From MGIIb-O5 sp036154155 (GTDB taxonomy: Archaea; Thermoplasmatota; Poseidoniia; Poseidoniales; Thalassarchaeaceae): a DNA stretch of 10,523 nucleotides. Positions 1 through 6,843 of the stretch are shown here, in pieces. Location: the NCBI GenBank assembly GCA_036154155.1, contig JAYZLP010000009.1, positions 1 through 10,523 on the forward strand, read 5' to 3'. The notes below the pieces were generated by a model. The model made no database searches and was not told the DNA's origin. It worked only from the letters and a program-made list of their open reading frames with translations. Positions within the stretch are counted from its first letter, which is position 1. Every line of letters starts with the position of its first letter. The translations under genes were made by a program, and so were the position numbers.

Positions 1-3
1 TGA

Positions 4-1476
4 CTACCCTTTGATCACTGCAAATGGCCTCAGCCTTGCCACCGGCCTAGCCAAGTTGGCTTTGGAAGTTAGACCAATTACGTCATCAACATCCTTGTAT
101 GCCTCCGGAGCCTCTTCGGAAAGCACATTCGGAGTCTTTGCACGAACATGAACGCCGCTTTCCTCCAACCTCTTGAGTAGCTTCCCGGAGTCTATCGACT
201 TCCTTGCGGCCGTCCTCGACATTTTTCTTCCCGCACCGTGGCAGGATGAGGAGAAAGCCGCATTCGAACCACTCTTTGGCCCTGCTAGTACCCATGACGC
301 AGTTCCCATGTCCCCTGGAACCAGTACTGGCTGACCAACCCCGGTAAAACGCGCTGCAAGCTCTGGATGGTCACCACCCAATGCTCTGGTTGCACCCTTC
401 CTGTGTACACAGCATGTGCATGAGACGCCATGCACCCTGTGCTCCTCGATTTTTGCAATATTGTGGCTAACGTCGTAGACTACGTCAAGATCGCCGTCCC
501 TCCCAAACCTTACTCTCAGAACATCTCTGAGCCTTTGAGTTAGAGCCGATCTATTGGCAAAGGCGAAGTTTCCCGCGGCGCTCATCGCGTCGAGATAAGA
601 AGACCCCTCGCGACTGTGGATAGGTGCAGCCGCTAACTGCCTGTCAGGGAGAGTTATCCCCCACTCATCCGAATGCCACATTTTTCCTTGTTGTCTGTAC
701 TTAGACTCAATGTTGGCAACATGTTCCGAACAGACTTGATGGCCGAGGCCACGTGAGCCAGTGTGTATCATTGCGGTAACAAGACCTTCATGCAGACCAT
801 ATGCCGAAGCCGCGCGCTCGTCAACAATCCTGTCGACTACCTGCAACTCTAGGAAGTGGTTGCCAGAGCCCAATGTGCCCAGTGACTTAGTCCCCCTCTT
901 CCGGGCCCTTTCTCCAACTGAGCGCTCTTCGCTTTCAAGAACGCCATTGGACTCTATTGCCGCAAGATCATCTGAATCTCCCAGCCCAATATCGACAGCA
1001 GCTGAAGCGCCCCGGGAAAGTACCGAATCCATCTCATTAGAATTCAGGACGAACCCTCCCTTACTCGAAGCCCCTGAAGGTATTCTTTCAGAAAGCTCAG
1101 CCGCTAGTGACTTCGGGTCAATCTGATCTATTGACAACTCCGTCGAACACAGCCTAACCCCGCAATTGATGTCGAATCCAACCCCTCCTGGGGAGATGGA
1201 ACCGCCGTTTTCACCAAAATCGACGTCAGTGGCGACCACACCCCCGATGGGAAAGCCATAGCCGAAGTGCCAATCAGCCATAGCCCATGCATCACCAACG
1301 ATTCCAGGCATAGCAGCCGTGTTAACCAGCTGAGAGGGAGACCTGTCGTCAATGCCCTCTCCAATTTGGGACTCATCCGCAACAAGAATTGCGTCAGTGA
1401 GCATTTGGCCATGCCTTCGGATACGAATTCTACCCGGGCCGTCACTTTCGATATGGTCCCTCCAAGAGGACGTCAT
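4..1476 (-). CDS. rtcB: RNA-splicing ligase RtcB (tRNA-splicing ligase, 490 aa)
   Basis: This is RtcB, the Mn2+- and GTP-dependent ligase that joins a 2',3'-cyclic phosphate (3'-phosphate) RNA end to a 5'-OH end. In archaea it seals tRNA exons after intron removal and repairs cleaved RNA in the cytoplasm. The family signature is clear: MADWHFGYGFPIGG (residues 66-79), then SPGGVGFDINCGVRL with metal ligands D102 and C105, GSGNHF with H207, HTGSRG with H238, DVSHNIAKIEEH with H338, VHRKGATRA (357-365), and SSCHGAGRKMSR, where H413 should be the histidine that carries GMP. Roles are assigned by analogy with the Pyrococcus enzyme. The length fits the intein-free family and no intein interrupts it. 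The ATG start at 1474-1476 is preceded on its strand by AGGGTG, and the N-terminus runs into the usual RtcB opening. It is divergent from alaS. An unusual C353-T-C-C356 cluster lies just before VHRKGATRA. The stop codon is at the window edge but the gene is complete. Confidence 0.97.
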   Translation of the reverse strand: MTSSWRDHIESDGPGRIRIRRHGQMLTDAILVADESQIGEGIDDRSPSQLVNTAAMPGIVGDAWAMADWHFGYGFPIGGVVATDVDFGENGGSISPGGVGFDINCGVRLCSTELSIDQIDPKSLAAELSERIPSGASSKGGFVLNSNEMDSVLSRGASAAVDIGLGDSDDLAAIESNGVLESEERSVGERARKRGTKSLGTLGSGNHFLELQVVDRIVDERAASAYGLHEGLVTAMIHTGSRGLGHQVCSEHVANIESKYRQQGKMWHSDEWGITLPDRQLAAAPIHSREGSSYLDAMSAAGNFAFANRSALTQRLRDVLRVRFGRDGDLDVVYDVSHNIAKIEEHRVHGVSCTCCVHRKGATRALGGDHPELAARFTGVGQPVLVPGDMGTASWVLAGPKSGSNAAFSSSCHGAGRKMSRTAARKSIDSGKLLKRLEESGVHVRAKTPNVLSEEAPEAYKDVDDVIGLTSKANLARPVARLRPFAVIKG

Positions 1477-1575
1477 GGGACACCCTGACTACCGCTGGCT
1501 TTCAACGCGACGCACGTCTGACGACAATCGAATTCAAGTCGACCCCTTCAATGCGGAAACGAGGAGCGGCGCACT
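1477..1575. promoter_or_regulatory. Divergent promoter region between rtcB and alaS
   Basis: This 99-base gap separates the divergent starts of rtcB and alaS, so it must hold both promoters. The only AT-rich patch is around 1525-1541 (CAATCGAATTCAAG), a weak TATA candidate; I cannot point to a convincing BRE/TATA on either strand. At the rtcB side the minus strand reads AGGGTG (1481-1486) five or so bases before ATG, a partial Shine-Dalgarno. At the alaS side GAGGAG lies at 1561-1566. Shared regulation of the two genes is possible but is inference only. Confidence 0.5.
1561..1566 (+). promoter_or_regulatory. Ribosome binding site of alaS, supports GTG start
   Basis: GAGGAG lies 9 bases before the GTG at 1576-1578 and matches the anti-Shine-Dalgarno of archaeal 16S rRNA. 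No ATG, GTG or TTG occurs in frame between the upstream in-frame stop (1519-1521) and this GTG, so it is the furthest possible start. A second in-frame GTG (1594) would cut into the conserved N-terminus. Confidence 0.7.
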
Positions 1576-4446
1576 GTGACCTTCGGAGAAATTGTGATTC
1601 CCTTCTGGGAAGAGTCCGGCCACGCCCTCCAAATTTGCAGGGTTTCAGGTCTGAGATTCTGGACTAGGGACCCGAGCAGGGATACTTGTGGCGACACTTC
1701 CGAAGACCCTTATACATTCATCGGAAGTCCAATAATCGATGGTTTTGAGTCAAGGGGCAAGCAACTAAAGGACGAAATGAGGGAGGTCTTCCTCTCCTTC
1801 TTCGAGAAGAGGGGGCATTCCAGAATAGACCCCTATCCAGTGATTGCTAGATGGAGGGATGACATCCATCTGACCATAGCGAGTATCGCCGACTTCCAGC
1901 CCCATGTCACCAGTGGCCAGGTGCCTCCTCCCGAGAATCCGCTGACCATCAGTCAGCCTTGCATCAGACTTACCGACGTTGCTGCCGTGGGCCGATCAGG
2001 AAGGCACCTTTCAACCTTCGAGATGATGGCACACCACGCATTCAATAGGCCCAAGGATGGTGATGTGGTTTATTGGATTGATCAGTGCGTAAGGTACTGC
2101 GACGAGTTATTGGTCGAAACTCTTGGAATCGATCCCATCTCAATAACCTATGTTGAGAATCCATGGTCAGGAGGGGGCAATGCAGGACCTGCATTGGAAG
2201 TCATTGTGGGGGGTTTGGAATTGGCTACCCTGGTCTTCATGAACCTAGAGGAAGACGATTCAGGGGACATCGAAATCAAGGGTCAGAAGTATAGTGAAAT
2301 GGACCTACAGATTATCGATACGGGGTATGGCCTCGAGAGATTCTGTTGGGCCGCCGCTGGAACATCAACAATCTATGAGGCTATCTACCCAGATTCTGTG
2401 GATTGGTTGAAGGACTTGTCGGGATTTGAGAACATCCTCTCATCTGCCGGAATAGACGTCAATATGGATTCACTACTCGGCGAATTATCGAGATTGGCCG
2501 GGATTCTCAACATCGATGTTGGAACGGATGCCGAGGGACTCTATGTCAATCTCTCAAAACGACTTTCCGAAAGCGGAATCTCAGTATCGGTAAAGGAGTT
2601 GAAAAGGGTCACAGAGCCCCTTTCCTCCATTTATGCGATACCCGATCATATGCATGCAATATGCAACATGCTTGGGGATGGCCTAGTCCCAAGTAATTCG
2701 AAAGCCGGGTACCTCTCCAGAATGTTGGCTAGAAGGGTCTGTAGGATGAGGGACTCCCTTTCATTGAACATAAGTCTGGCCGAACTAGCTGCACACCACA
2801 TGGATAAGAACATGGATATTTCTCCATTCCCTCAAAGCAGGTCAGGCATTCTGAGAATACTGGAATTGGAGGAGTCGAGGTATCACGAGATGCTAAGAAA
2901 GGGGGAGGCAGCAGTTAGGACGTCACTAAGGGAGGTTCCAAAGGAGTCCCCAGAAGTCGACGACAAGATCCTATTCAGGCTCTCAGAGGAGAGGGGCCTC
3001 AATCCCGAAATGGTTGTTTCAATAGCTAGGGAAATGGGCTGGGACAATCTCTCGGTCAGAGTTGGGTTTGCCGCTGACATGGCAGCTAGGAACGCCAGTA
3101 TGACCAAGGCAGCAGCAAAGGCACGGAAGCAGGCCGATATTTTCGACCTCGACGGATTGGGCGCCACGACTGCAGATTATTATGCTGACACCAGCTTAAC
3201 CAGTTTCTCGGCGGTGGTCCTCAGGTGCATCGAGATTTCATCGGACCAGCTCGACTCACTCTCCCTTGCTGCCGAGGTCAACGGCTCTCCTACCCATGCC
3301 GTAATCCTCGACAGGACGCTTTTCTATCCGGAAGGAGGGGGCCAACTGGGCGACCAAGGGATACTTTCCCAAGAGGGGCTTCAAGCAAGCGTCCTGGACA
3401 CTAGATCACAGAACGGGGTCGTTGTACACCTCACGGATAAGGAACTGAGAAATGGCCCAATAGAGGGCGAACTCGACTGGTCCAGAAGGAAGCAACTCAT
3501 GGATCACCACACTGCAATCCACATCGTGGGCGGAGCTTCTAGGCAGCTTCTAGGCCCACATGTGTGGCAAGCCGGCTCTAGCAAAGGGGCCAAGTATGCA
3601 AGGCTCGATATCACTCATCATTCGAGATTGTCGAGAGAGCAACTCGACCAAATTGAAGACAAGGCCAATGACGTCGTGTTGTCTAACCCCGCCATAGAGA
3701 AGATTGTGCTGGATAGGTCAGATGCAGACTCGAGATTCGGGTTCGAGATATACCAAGGAGGACCACCGAAGCATCAGGAGATTAGAATCATCAAGATAGG
3801 CGACTTCGACACCCAAGCCTGCGGGGGAACGCATCACGACCAAGCAGGCGAGGTTGGCGAGTTACGTATCATCAGGTCCAGTCAGGTACAAGACGGGGTG
3901 GAGCGTCTGCAAGTCGTGGCGGGGGAGACGGCGCGCGAGCATGCAAGGGCGCAAGAGCGCCTATTGAGCGAATCAAGCGAAGTTCTGGGAGTCTCACCCG
4001 AGGACCTCCCGGTAGCCGTTGCACGCTTCTTCGAGGAGTGGAAGTCTCAGAAGAAAAAGATAGATTCACTGGAGGCCGAGATTATCCGTCTGAGGACCAG
4101 CGGAGGTGGCGATGAAGCCGTCCTCAAGGACGGCATCTCCTATGTGGTAATGGAGATAGATCCCGATGCAAATCCCATGTCAATGCTCAAGAATCTGACA
4201 CTGGATAAAGCGAAACCAACTCTGGCTATTCTCGGAACACGGGGCGGAGGAGGAAAACTAATTGTCGCCTGCACTGAAGGTACCATAGCATCCGAAAAAC
4301 ATGACGCCACAGAGATCCTTCAAGCTATAGCGGGCCACATAGAAGGCGGAGGAGGGGGCCGTCCAACTATGGCCCAGGGAGGGGGGTCGAATCCTGATGG
4401 AATCCCTGCAGCCCTAGATGCAGCTCGCGAGCTACTTGGGTTGTGA
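1576..4446 (+). CDS. alaS: Alanyl-tRNA synthetase, archaeal type (956 aa)
   Basis: This class II aminoacyl-tRNA synthetase charges tRNA-Ala with alanine and hydrolyses mischarged Ser- or Gly-tRNA-Ala. Domains in order are an archaea-specific N-terminal segment (FWTRDPSRDTCGD, about 28-40, then YTFIG); the catalytic core with QPCIRLTDVAAVGRSGRHLSTFEMM (about 127-151) and motif 3 GYGLERFCW (250-258); a helical tRNA-recognition region; an editing domain with YPEGGGQLGD (584-593), the metal-binding HxxxH at H645/H649 and CGGTH with C749/H753; a short coiled coil (about 816-842); and a C-Ala domain ending in a glycine-rich stretch (924-938). It is slightly longer than the roughly 900-915 residues I recall for other archaeal AlaRS. 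The start is GTG at 1576 with a good ribosome site. In the N-terminal segment only C21 and C38 remain of the usual CxxCG...CGDxPC pattern. It is first in an operon with the aminotransferase, which follows after 4 bases. Confidence 0.97.
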   Translation: MTFGEIVIPFWEESGHALQICRVSGLRFWTRDPSRDTCGDTSEDPYTFIGSPIIDGFESRGKQLKDEMREVFLSFFEKRGHSRIDPYPVIARWRDDIHLTIASIADFQPHVTSGQVPPPENPLTISQPCIRLTDVAAVGRSGRHLSTFEMMAHHAFNRPKDGDVVYWIDQCVRYCDELLVETLGIDPISITYVENPWSGGGNAGPALEVIVGGLELATLVFMNLEEDDSGDIEIKGQKYSEMDLQIIDTGYGLERFCWAAAGTSTIYEAIYPDSVDWLKDLSGFENILSSAGIDVNMDSLLGELSRLAGILNIDVGTDAEGLYVNLSKRLSESGISVSVKELKRVTEPLSSIYAIPDHMHAICNMLGDGLVPSNSKAGYLSRMLARRVCRMRDSLSLNISLAELAAHHMDKNMDISPFPQSRSGILRILELEESRYHEMLRKGEAAVRTSLREVPKESPEVDDKILFRLSEERGLNPEMVVSIAREMGWDNLSVRVGFAADMAARNASMTKAAAKARKQADIFDLDGLGATTADYYADTSLTSFSAVVLRCIEISSDQLDSLSLAAEVNGSPTHAVILDRTLFYPEGGGQLGDQGILSQEGLQASVLDTRSQNGVVVHLTDKELRNGPIEGELDWSRRKQLMDHHTAIHIVGGASRQLLGPHVWQAGSSKGAKYARLDITHHSRLSREQLDQIEDKANDVVLSNPAIEKIVLDRSDADSRFGFEIYQGGPPKHQEIRIIKIGDFDTQACGGTHHDQAGEVGELRIIRSSQVQDGVERLQVVAGETAREHARAQERLLSESSEVLGVSPEDLPVAVARFFEEWKSQKKKIDSLEAEIIRLRTSGGGDEAVLKDGISYVVMEIDPDANPMSMLKNLTLDKAKPTLAILGTRGGGGKLIVACTEGTIASEKHDATEILQAIAGHIEGGGGGRPTMAQGGGSNPDGIPAALDAARELLGL

Positions 4447-4450
4447 GTGC

Positions 4451-5650
4451 ATGGTCGAGAAGGTCGATGTCTCCGCGCGCGCCGCTTCAATTGAGTATGC
4501 AATTCGCGATGTAGTCGTCCCTGCAATCGAACTAGAGAAGGAAGGCCATGAGATAATCAGGCTCAACATCGGAGACCCGCTAGCATATGATGGGCTGCCG
4601 ACCCCTGAACACATGATCTCAGCGTACAAGCTTGCACTAGACTCCCAGGACAACGGTTACGGCCCATCATACGGCCTGCCAGAACTGCGTCAAGCGATCG
4701 CTGAAGAGGAGACTCGCAAGGGATGGCCGTGCTCCGAGGATGACGTCTATGTTACCCATGGAGTCACCGAGGCACTTCAGATAATCTTCGCCGCATTCCT
4801 CGAAGAGGGGAGCAAAGTACTGGCTCCCGGGCCTCACTACCCCCCCTACATGGCATACCCTCAGATGTACGGGGCTACCACCGTGGAGTACCGCCTCGAC
4901 CCGGATGACAACTGGCGAATCGATTTCGAAGACATTGCATCGAAGATGGATGATAGCGTCCGACTCCTCGTTCTGATCAACCCGAACAATCCGACCGGAA
5001 ATGTGGCAACACCAGCTGAGATCGATGCATTGATCGACATAGCCCGCGATTACCCCCAATGCACAATCATCTCCGACGAAATATACGACGGACTCGATTT
5101 CACGGGGCAGATGTGCTCTGCAGCATCTAGGTCCCACAGCGTTCCGGTAATCGCCCTGAATGGCGTGTCAAAGGTGTACTTCGCACCGGGCTGGCGCATT
5201 GGCTACATGGCTTGGCATGATCCAGAGGGCAGACTTTCCCTAGTCAGGGACGGCGTCGAACGACTGTTGCGAAGCAGGCTGTGCGCATCCACTCCCGCTC
5301 AGTACGGCTACCTAGCAGGACTTACCAATGATCATGGCTGGCTCGAGGGGCATCGCGCTCGAGTCAAGGAGAGGCTCGACTATTGTTTGAGGCGTATCGA
5401 TGATATTGATGGCCTCGAGTGCGAGGCTCCCGGCGGAGCGTTCTACCTGTTCGTTCGCATTACAGGCGAAAGCGCCGCTTCGGACAAGCAATGGGTTCTC
5501 GATCTACTGCACCAACACCATGTCCTGGTAGTTCACGGTTCGGGATTCTCTCCCGAATACGGTGCGGGGCACTTCAGGATGGTATGTTTGCCTCCGATCG
5601 AGACCCTGGCCGAGGCCTTCGACCGAATGGAGACTTTCCTGGGAGTCTGA
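4451..5650 (+). CDS. Alanine aminotransferase-like PLP enzyme (399 aa)
   Basis: This is a fold-type I, class I/II aminotransferase that should move an amino group between alanine/pyruvate and glutamate/2-oxoglutarate using pyridoxal phosphate in the cytoplasm. The sequence follows the Pyrococcus alanine aminotransferase (AlaAT) from end to end as I recall it: SIEYAIRDVV near the N-terminus, RLNIGDP, GLPELR, VTEALQ, PGPHYPPY, NPNNPTG (177-183), SDEIYD (D209 and Y212 contact the cofactor), NGVSKVYF with K241 as Schiff-base lysine, GWRIGYM, RLCASTPAQ, and HGSGF...GAGHFR with R376 as the substrate-carboxylate arginine. I chose ATG 4451 because it gives 399 residues, near-identical to the archaeal enzyme's length; an earlier in-frame ATG at 4418 lies inside alaS. 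The gap to alaS is 4 bases and the ribosome site is weak, so translation is probably coupled. Substrate is inferred from similarity; a related aspartate or branched-chain specificity cannot be fully excluded. Confidence 0.92.
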   Translation: MVEKVDVSARAASIEYAIRDVVVPAIELEKEGHEIIRLNIGDPLAYDGLPTPEHMISAYKLALDSQDNGYGPSYGLPELRQAIAEEETRKGWPCSEDDVYVTHGVTEALQIIFAAFLEEGSKVLAPGPHYPPYMAYPQMYGATTVEYRLDPDDNWRIDFEDIASKMDDSVRLLVLINPNNPTGNVATPAEIDALIDIARDYPQCTIISDEIYDGLDFTGQMCSAASRSHSVPVIALNGVSKVYFAPGWRIGYMAWHDPEGRLSLVRDGVERLLRSRLCASTPAQYGYLAGLTNDHGWLEGHRARVKERLDYCLRRIDDIDGLECEAPGGAFYLFVRITGESAASDKQWVLDLLHQHHVLVVHGSGFSPEYGAGHFRMVCLPPIETLAEAFDRMETFLGV

Positions 5651-5652
5651 AC

Positions 5653-6759
5653 ATGGGCTTCTTTGACTTCCTAAGGGCCAAGCCAAGAAAGGCCGAATCC
5701 TCAGAATCAGAAATTATCAATCGTTGGTCTTTGGAAAATGGCACCTTCAGGGACAATCTCAGAAGTAGGGATGAGATAGCATGGATGGTTGGAACCGGAT
5801 GGTTCGAATTGTGGTTTCAGGGCCTAGAGAGAAGGACTGCGCAGAGCCTAGGTAGACGCCTAGCCCACGCATCCCTGGAACATGAAGAGTACATGATCGG
5901 ACTCGGTTTTTCACCTCCTCCTGCGGGCAGGGACCCCGGGTCTTGGTCGCAAACAAGCCTTCTTTGGGAAACTAGTGGCCTAGGTATGTTTGGCCTGCTG
6001 GAAGACGAAGCCGAATCAAAACTACTTGTTGACAATCCCTCCTCCGGCCCGATTTGCTCCGGACTTATCACCGCCTCTTGGGAGGCTGCTACAGGGAAGA
6101 GGCACCGATTCCTCTGGAACGAGGGCACAGGGGACGGACTAGTGGTCACACTTACACAAGACGACGCGAACTTCCCGCGTCCCGAGGCCAAAAATAGGAA
6201 TTGGCCCCTCCTCCCTAGCGAACCCTCTAAACAGGGTCCAGACAATCATGACGATTGGCTCGACCTTAGGGTAGACTCCCCTGGACAATGGTCGATCATG
6301 GGAGAGAGGAGGATGTTCGTCCATCTCGATCTGTTGCTGCGATTCGAGGAATATTGCCTGCCCTACGTTGACGGAATTCATGAGGGAAGAAGCGGCGCCT
6401 TCAGTTGGAGGGGAATAGAGCCTGCTCGCTCTACATGGTGGTCAGCCGCAGCAGACTCGGCGAGAGAGAGGTTCGTCTCGGATGGACATCACGTTCTGGT
6501 CAGAAACGACTCAGACTGGATCCAGATTGCACGCAGACACCTGTCTAGGAACGGACTGGGAGAAGTCGACTCCGCTGTGCCAGTAGGCGATAACGGCGAC
6601 ATCAGATTGATTTTCTCTTCAATCTTCCATCCCGCTATTTCAGGAGGGGTCATTCTTGGCTGCTGGGAGAGGGCATTTGGGAGAAATGGTAGGATTATTG
6701 CAGAATTTGATGACTCCAAAGTGTCCATCGAGATACGCCCTTCTAGGGAAATTAGCTGA
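5653..6759 (+). CDS. Uncharacterised protein, third gene of alaS operon (368 aa)
   Basis: I do not recognise this protein. The start ATG 5653 follows the aminotransferase stop by 2 bases and has GGGAG at 5641-5645, seven bases upstream; an open frame extends back to 5419 but that part lies inside the aminotransferase. The N-terminus MGFFDFLRAK (1-10) is short, hydrophobic and then basic, as in many cytoplasmic proteins that touch the membrane or a partner. No signal peptide or transmembrane segment is visible and the protein is rich in Trp and charged residues. It contains an apparent internal duplication: SGLITASWEAATGKRHR (136-152) resembles SGGVILGCWERAFGRNGR (330-347), and each copy is preceded by a Trp-rich, Arg-rich helix-like stretch (W50-R69 and W262-R273). 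The linker between the copies (about 170-255) is rich in Pro, Asp and Trp. Tight packing suggests co-expression with alaS and the aminotransferase. There is no evidence for an enzymatic role; I see no obvious nucleotide- or metal-binding motif. Confidence 0.85.
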   Translation: MGFFDFLRAKPRKAESSESEIINRWSLENGTFRDNLRSRDEIAWMVGTGWFELWFQGLERRTAQSLGRRLAHASLEHEEYMIGLGFSPPPAGRDPGSWSQTSLLWETSGLGMFGLLEDEAESKLLVDNPSSGPICSGLITASWEAATGKRHRFLWNEGTGDGLVVTLTQDDANFPRPEAKNRNWPLLPSEPSKQGPDNHDDWLDLRVDSPGQWSIMGERRMFVHLDLLLRFEEYCLPYVDGIHEGRSGAFSWRGIEPARSTWWSAAADSARERFVSDGHHVLVRNDSDWIQIARRHLSRNGLGEVDSAVPVGDNGDIRLIFSSIFHPAISGGVILGCWERAFGRNGRIIAEFDDSKVSIEIRPSREIS

Positions 6760-6781
6760 TGTGCATCTCGCACCCCTTCGG

Positions 6782-6794
6782 TGAAACGTTATAT
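6782..6794 (+). promoter_or_regulatory. Candidate BRE/TATA promoter of the surface-protein gene
   Basis: GAAACG followed by TTATAT (6789-6794) is the only clear TATA-like element in the 84-base gap before the surface-protein gene, with a purine-rich BRE-like run just ahead of it. By the usual archaeal spacing, transcription would begin about 6814-6820, giving a leader of about 25-30 bases that includes the Shine-Dalgarno. This is a pattern-based prediction with no experimental support. Confidence 0.5.
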
Positions 6795-6814
6795 CCGTCC
6801 TCAATGTCAAAGGG

Positions 6815-6834
6815 TCGGCCCCCTTAGGGGCCGA
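6815..6834 (+). promoter_or_regulatory. Perfect 8-bp hairpin/palindrome before the ribosome site
   Basis: TCGGCCCC (6815-6822), loop CTTA (6823-6826), and GGGGCCGA (6827-6834) form a perfect GC-rich stem. It starts where transcription is predicted to begin and its last two bases are the first two of the Shine-Dalgarno GAGGTG. It could be an mRNA hairpin that limits ribosome access or protects the 5' end, or a DNA operator for a dimeric repressor. No T-run follows, so it is not an archaeal terminator of the upstream operon. The structure is seen directly; any function is inference. Confidence 0.55.
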
Positions 6835-6838
6835 GGTG
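6833..6838 (+). promoter_or_regulatory. Strong ribosome binding site deciding the ATG 6844 start
   Basis: GAGGTG is a full match to the archaeal anti-Shine-Dalgarno and lies five bases before ATG 6844. This favours 6844 over the GTG at 6781, which has no such site and would place the candidate promoter and hairpin inside the coding sequence. Confidence 0.7.
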
Positions 6839-6843
6839 TCCGA

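Noticed and set aside
1..3. TGA at the very start of the window as the stop of a convergent plus-strand gene.
   Set aside because: Three bases cannot support a gene call, though a convergent neighbour touching rtcB would fit the tight packing.
4..1476. Intein within RtcB, as in Pyrococcus.
   Set aside because: All family motifs are continuous and no splice-junction blocks are present.
4418..4450. ATG 4418 as start of the aminotransferase.
   Set aside because: It lies inside alaS, whereas ATG 4451 gives the family's usual length and N-terminus.
4667..5137. 156-codon open frame opposite the aminotransferase.
   Set aside because: It runs antisense through conserved aminotransferase motifs and shows no family features; the overlap is a codon-usage shadow.
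5419..5652. Upstream extension of the unrecognised operon protein.
   Set aside because: The extension lies wholly within the aminotransferase's conserved C-terminal part in another frame; ATG 5653 has a good ribosome site.
6815..6834. Hairpin as transcription terminator of the alaS operon.
   Set aside because: It is not followed by a T-run, which archaeal terminators need, and it sits after a TATA-like element right at the ribosome site of the next gene.
6781..6843. GTG at 6781 as start of the surface protein, adding a basic 21-residue N-terminus.
   Set aside because: No ribosome site precedes it and it would put the TATA-like element and hairpin inside the gene. Its several Arg would suit positive-inside topology, so I keep it as an alternative only.
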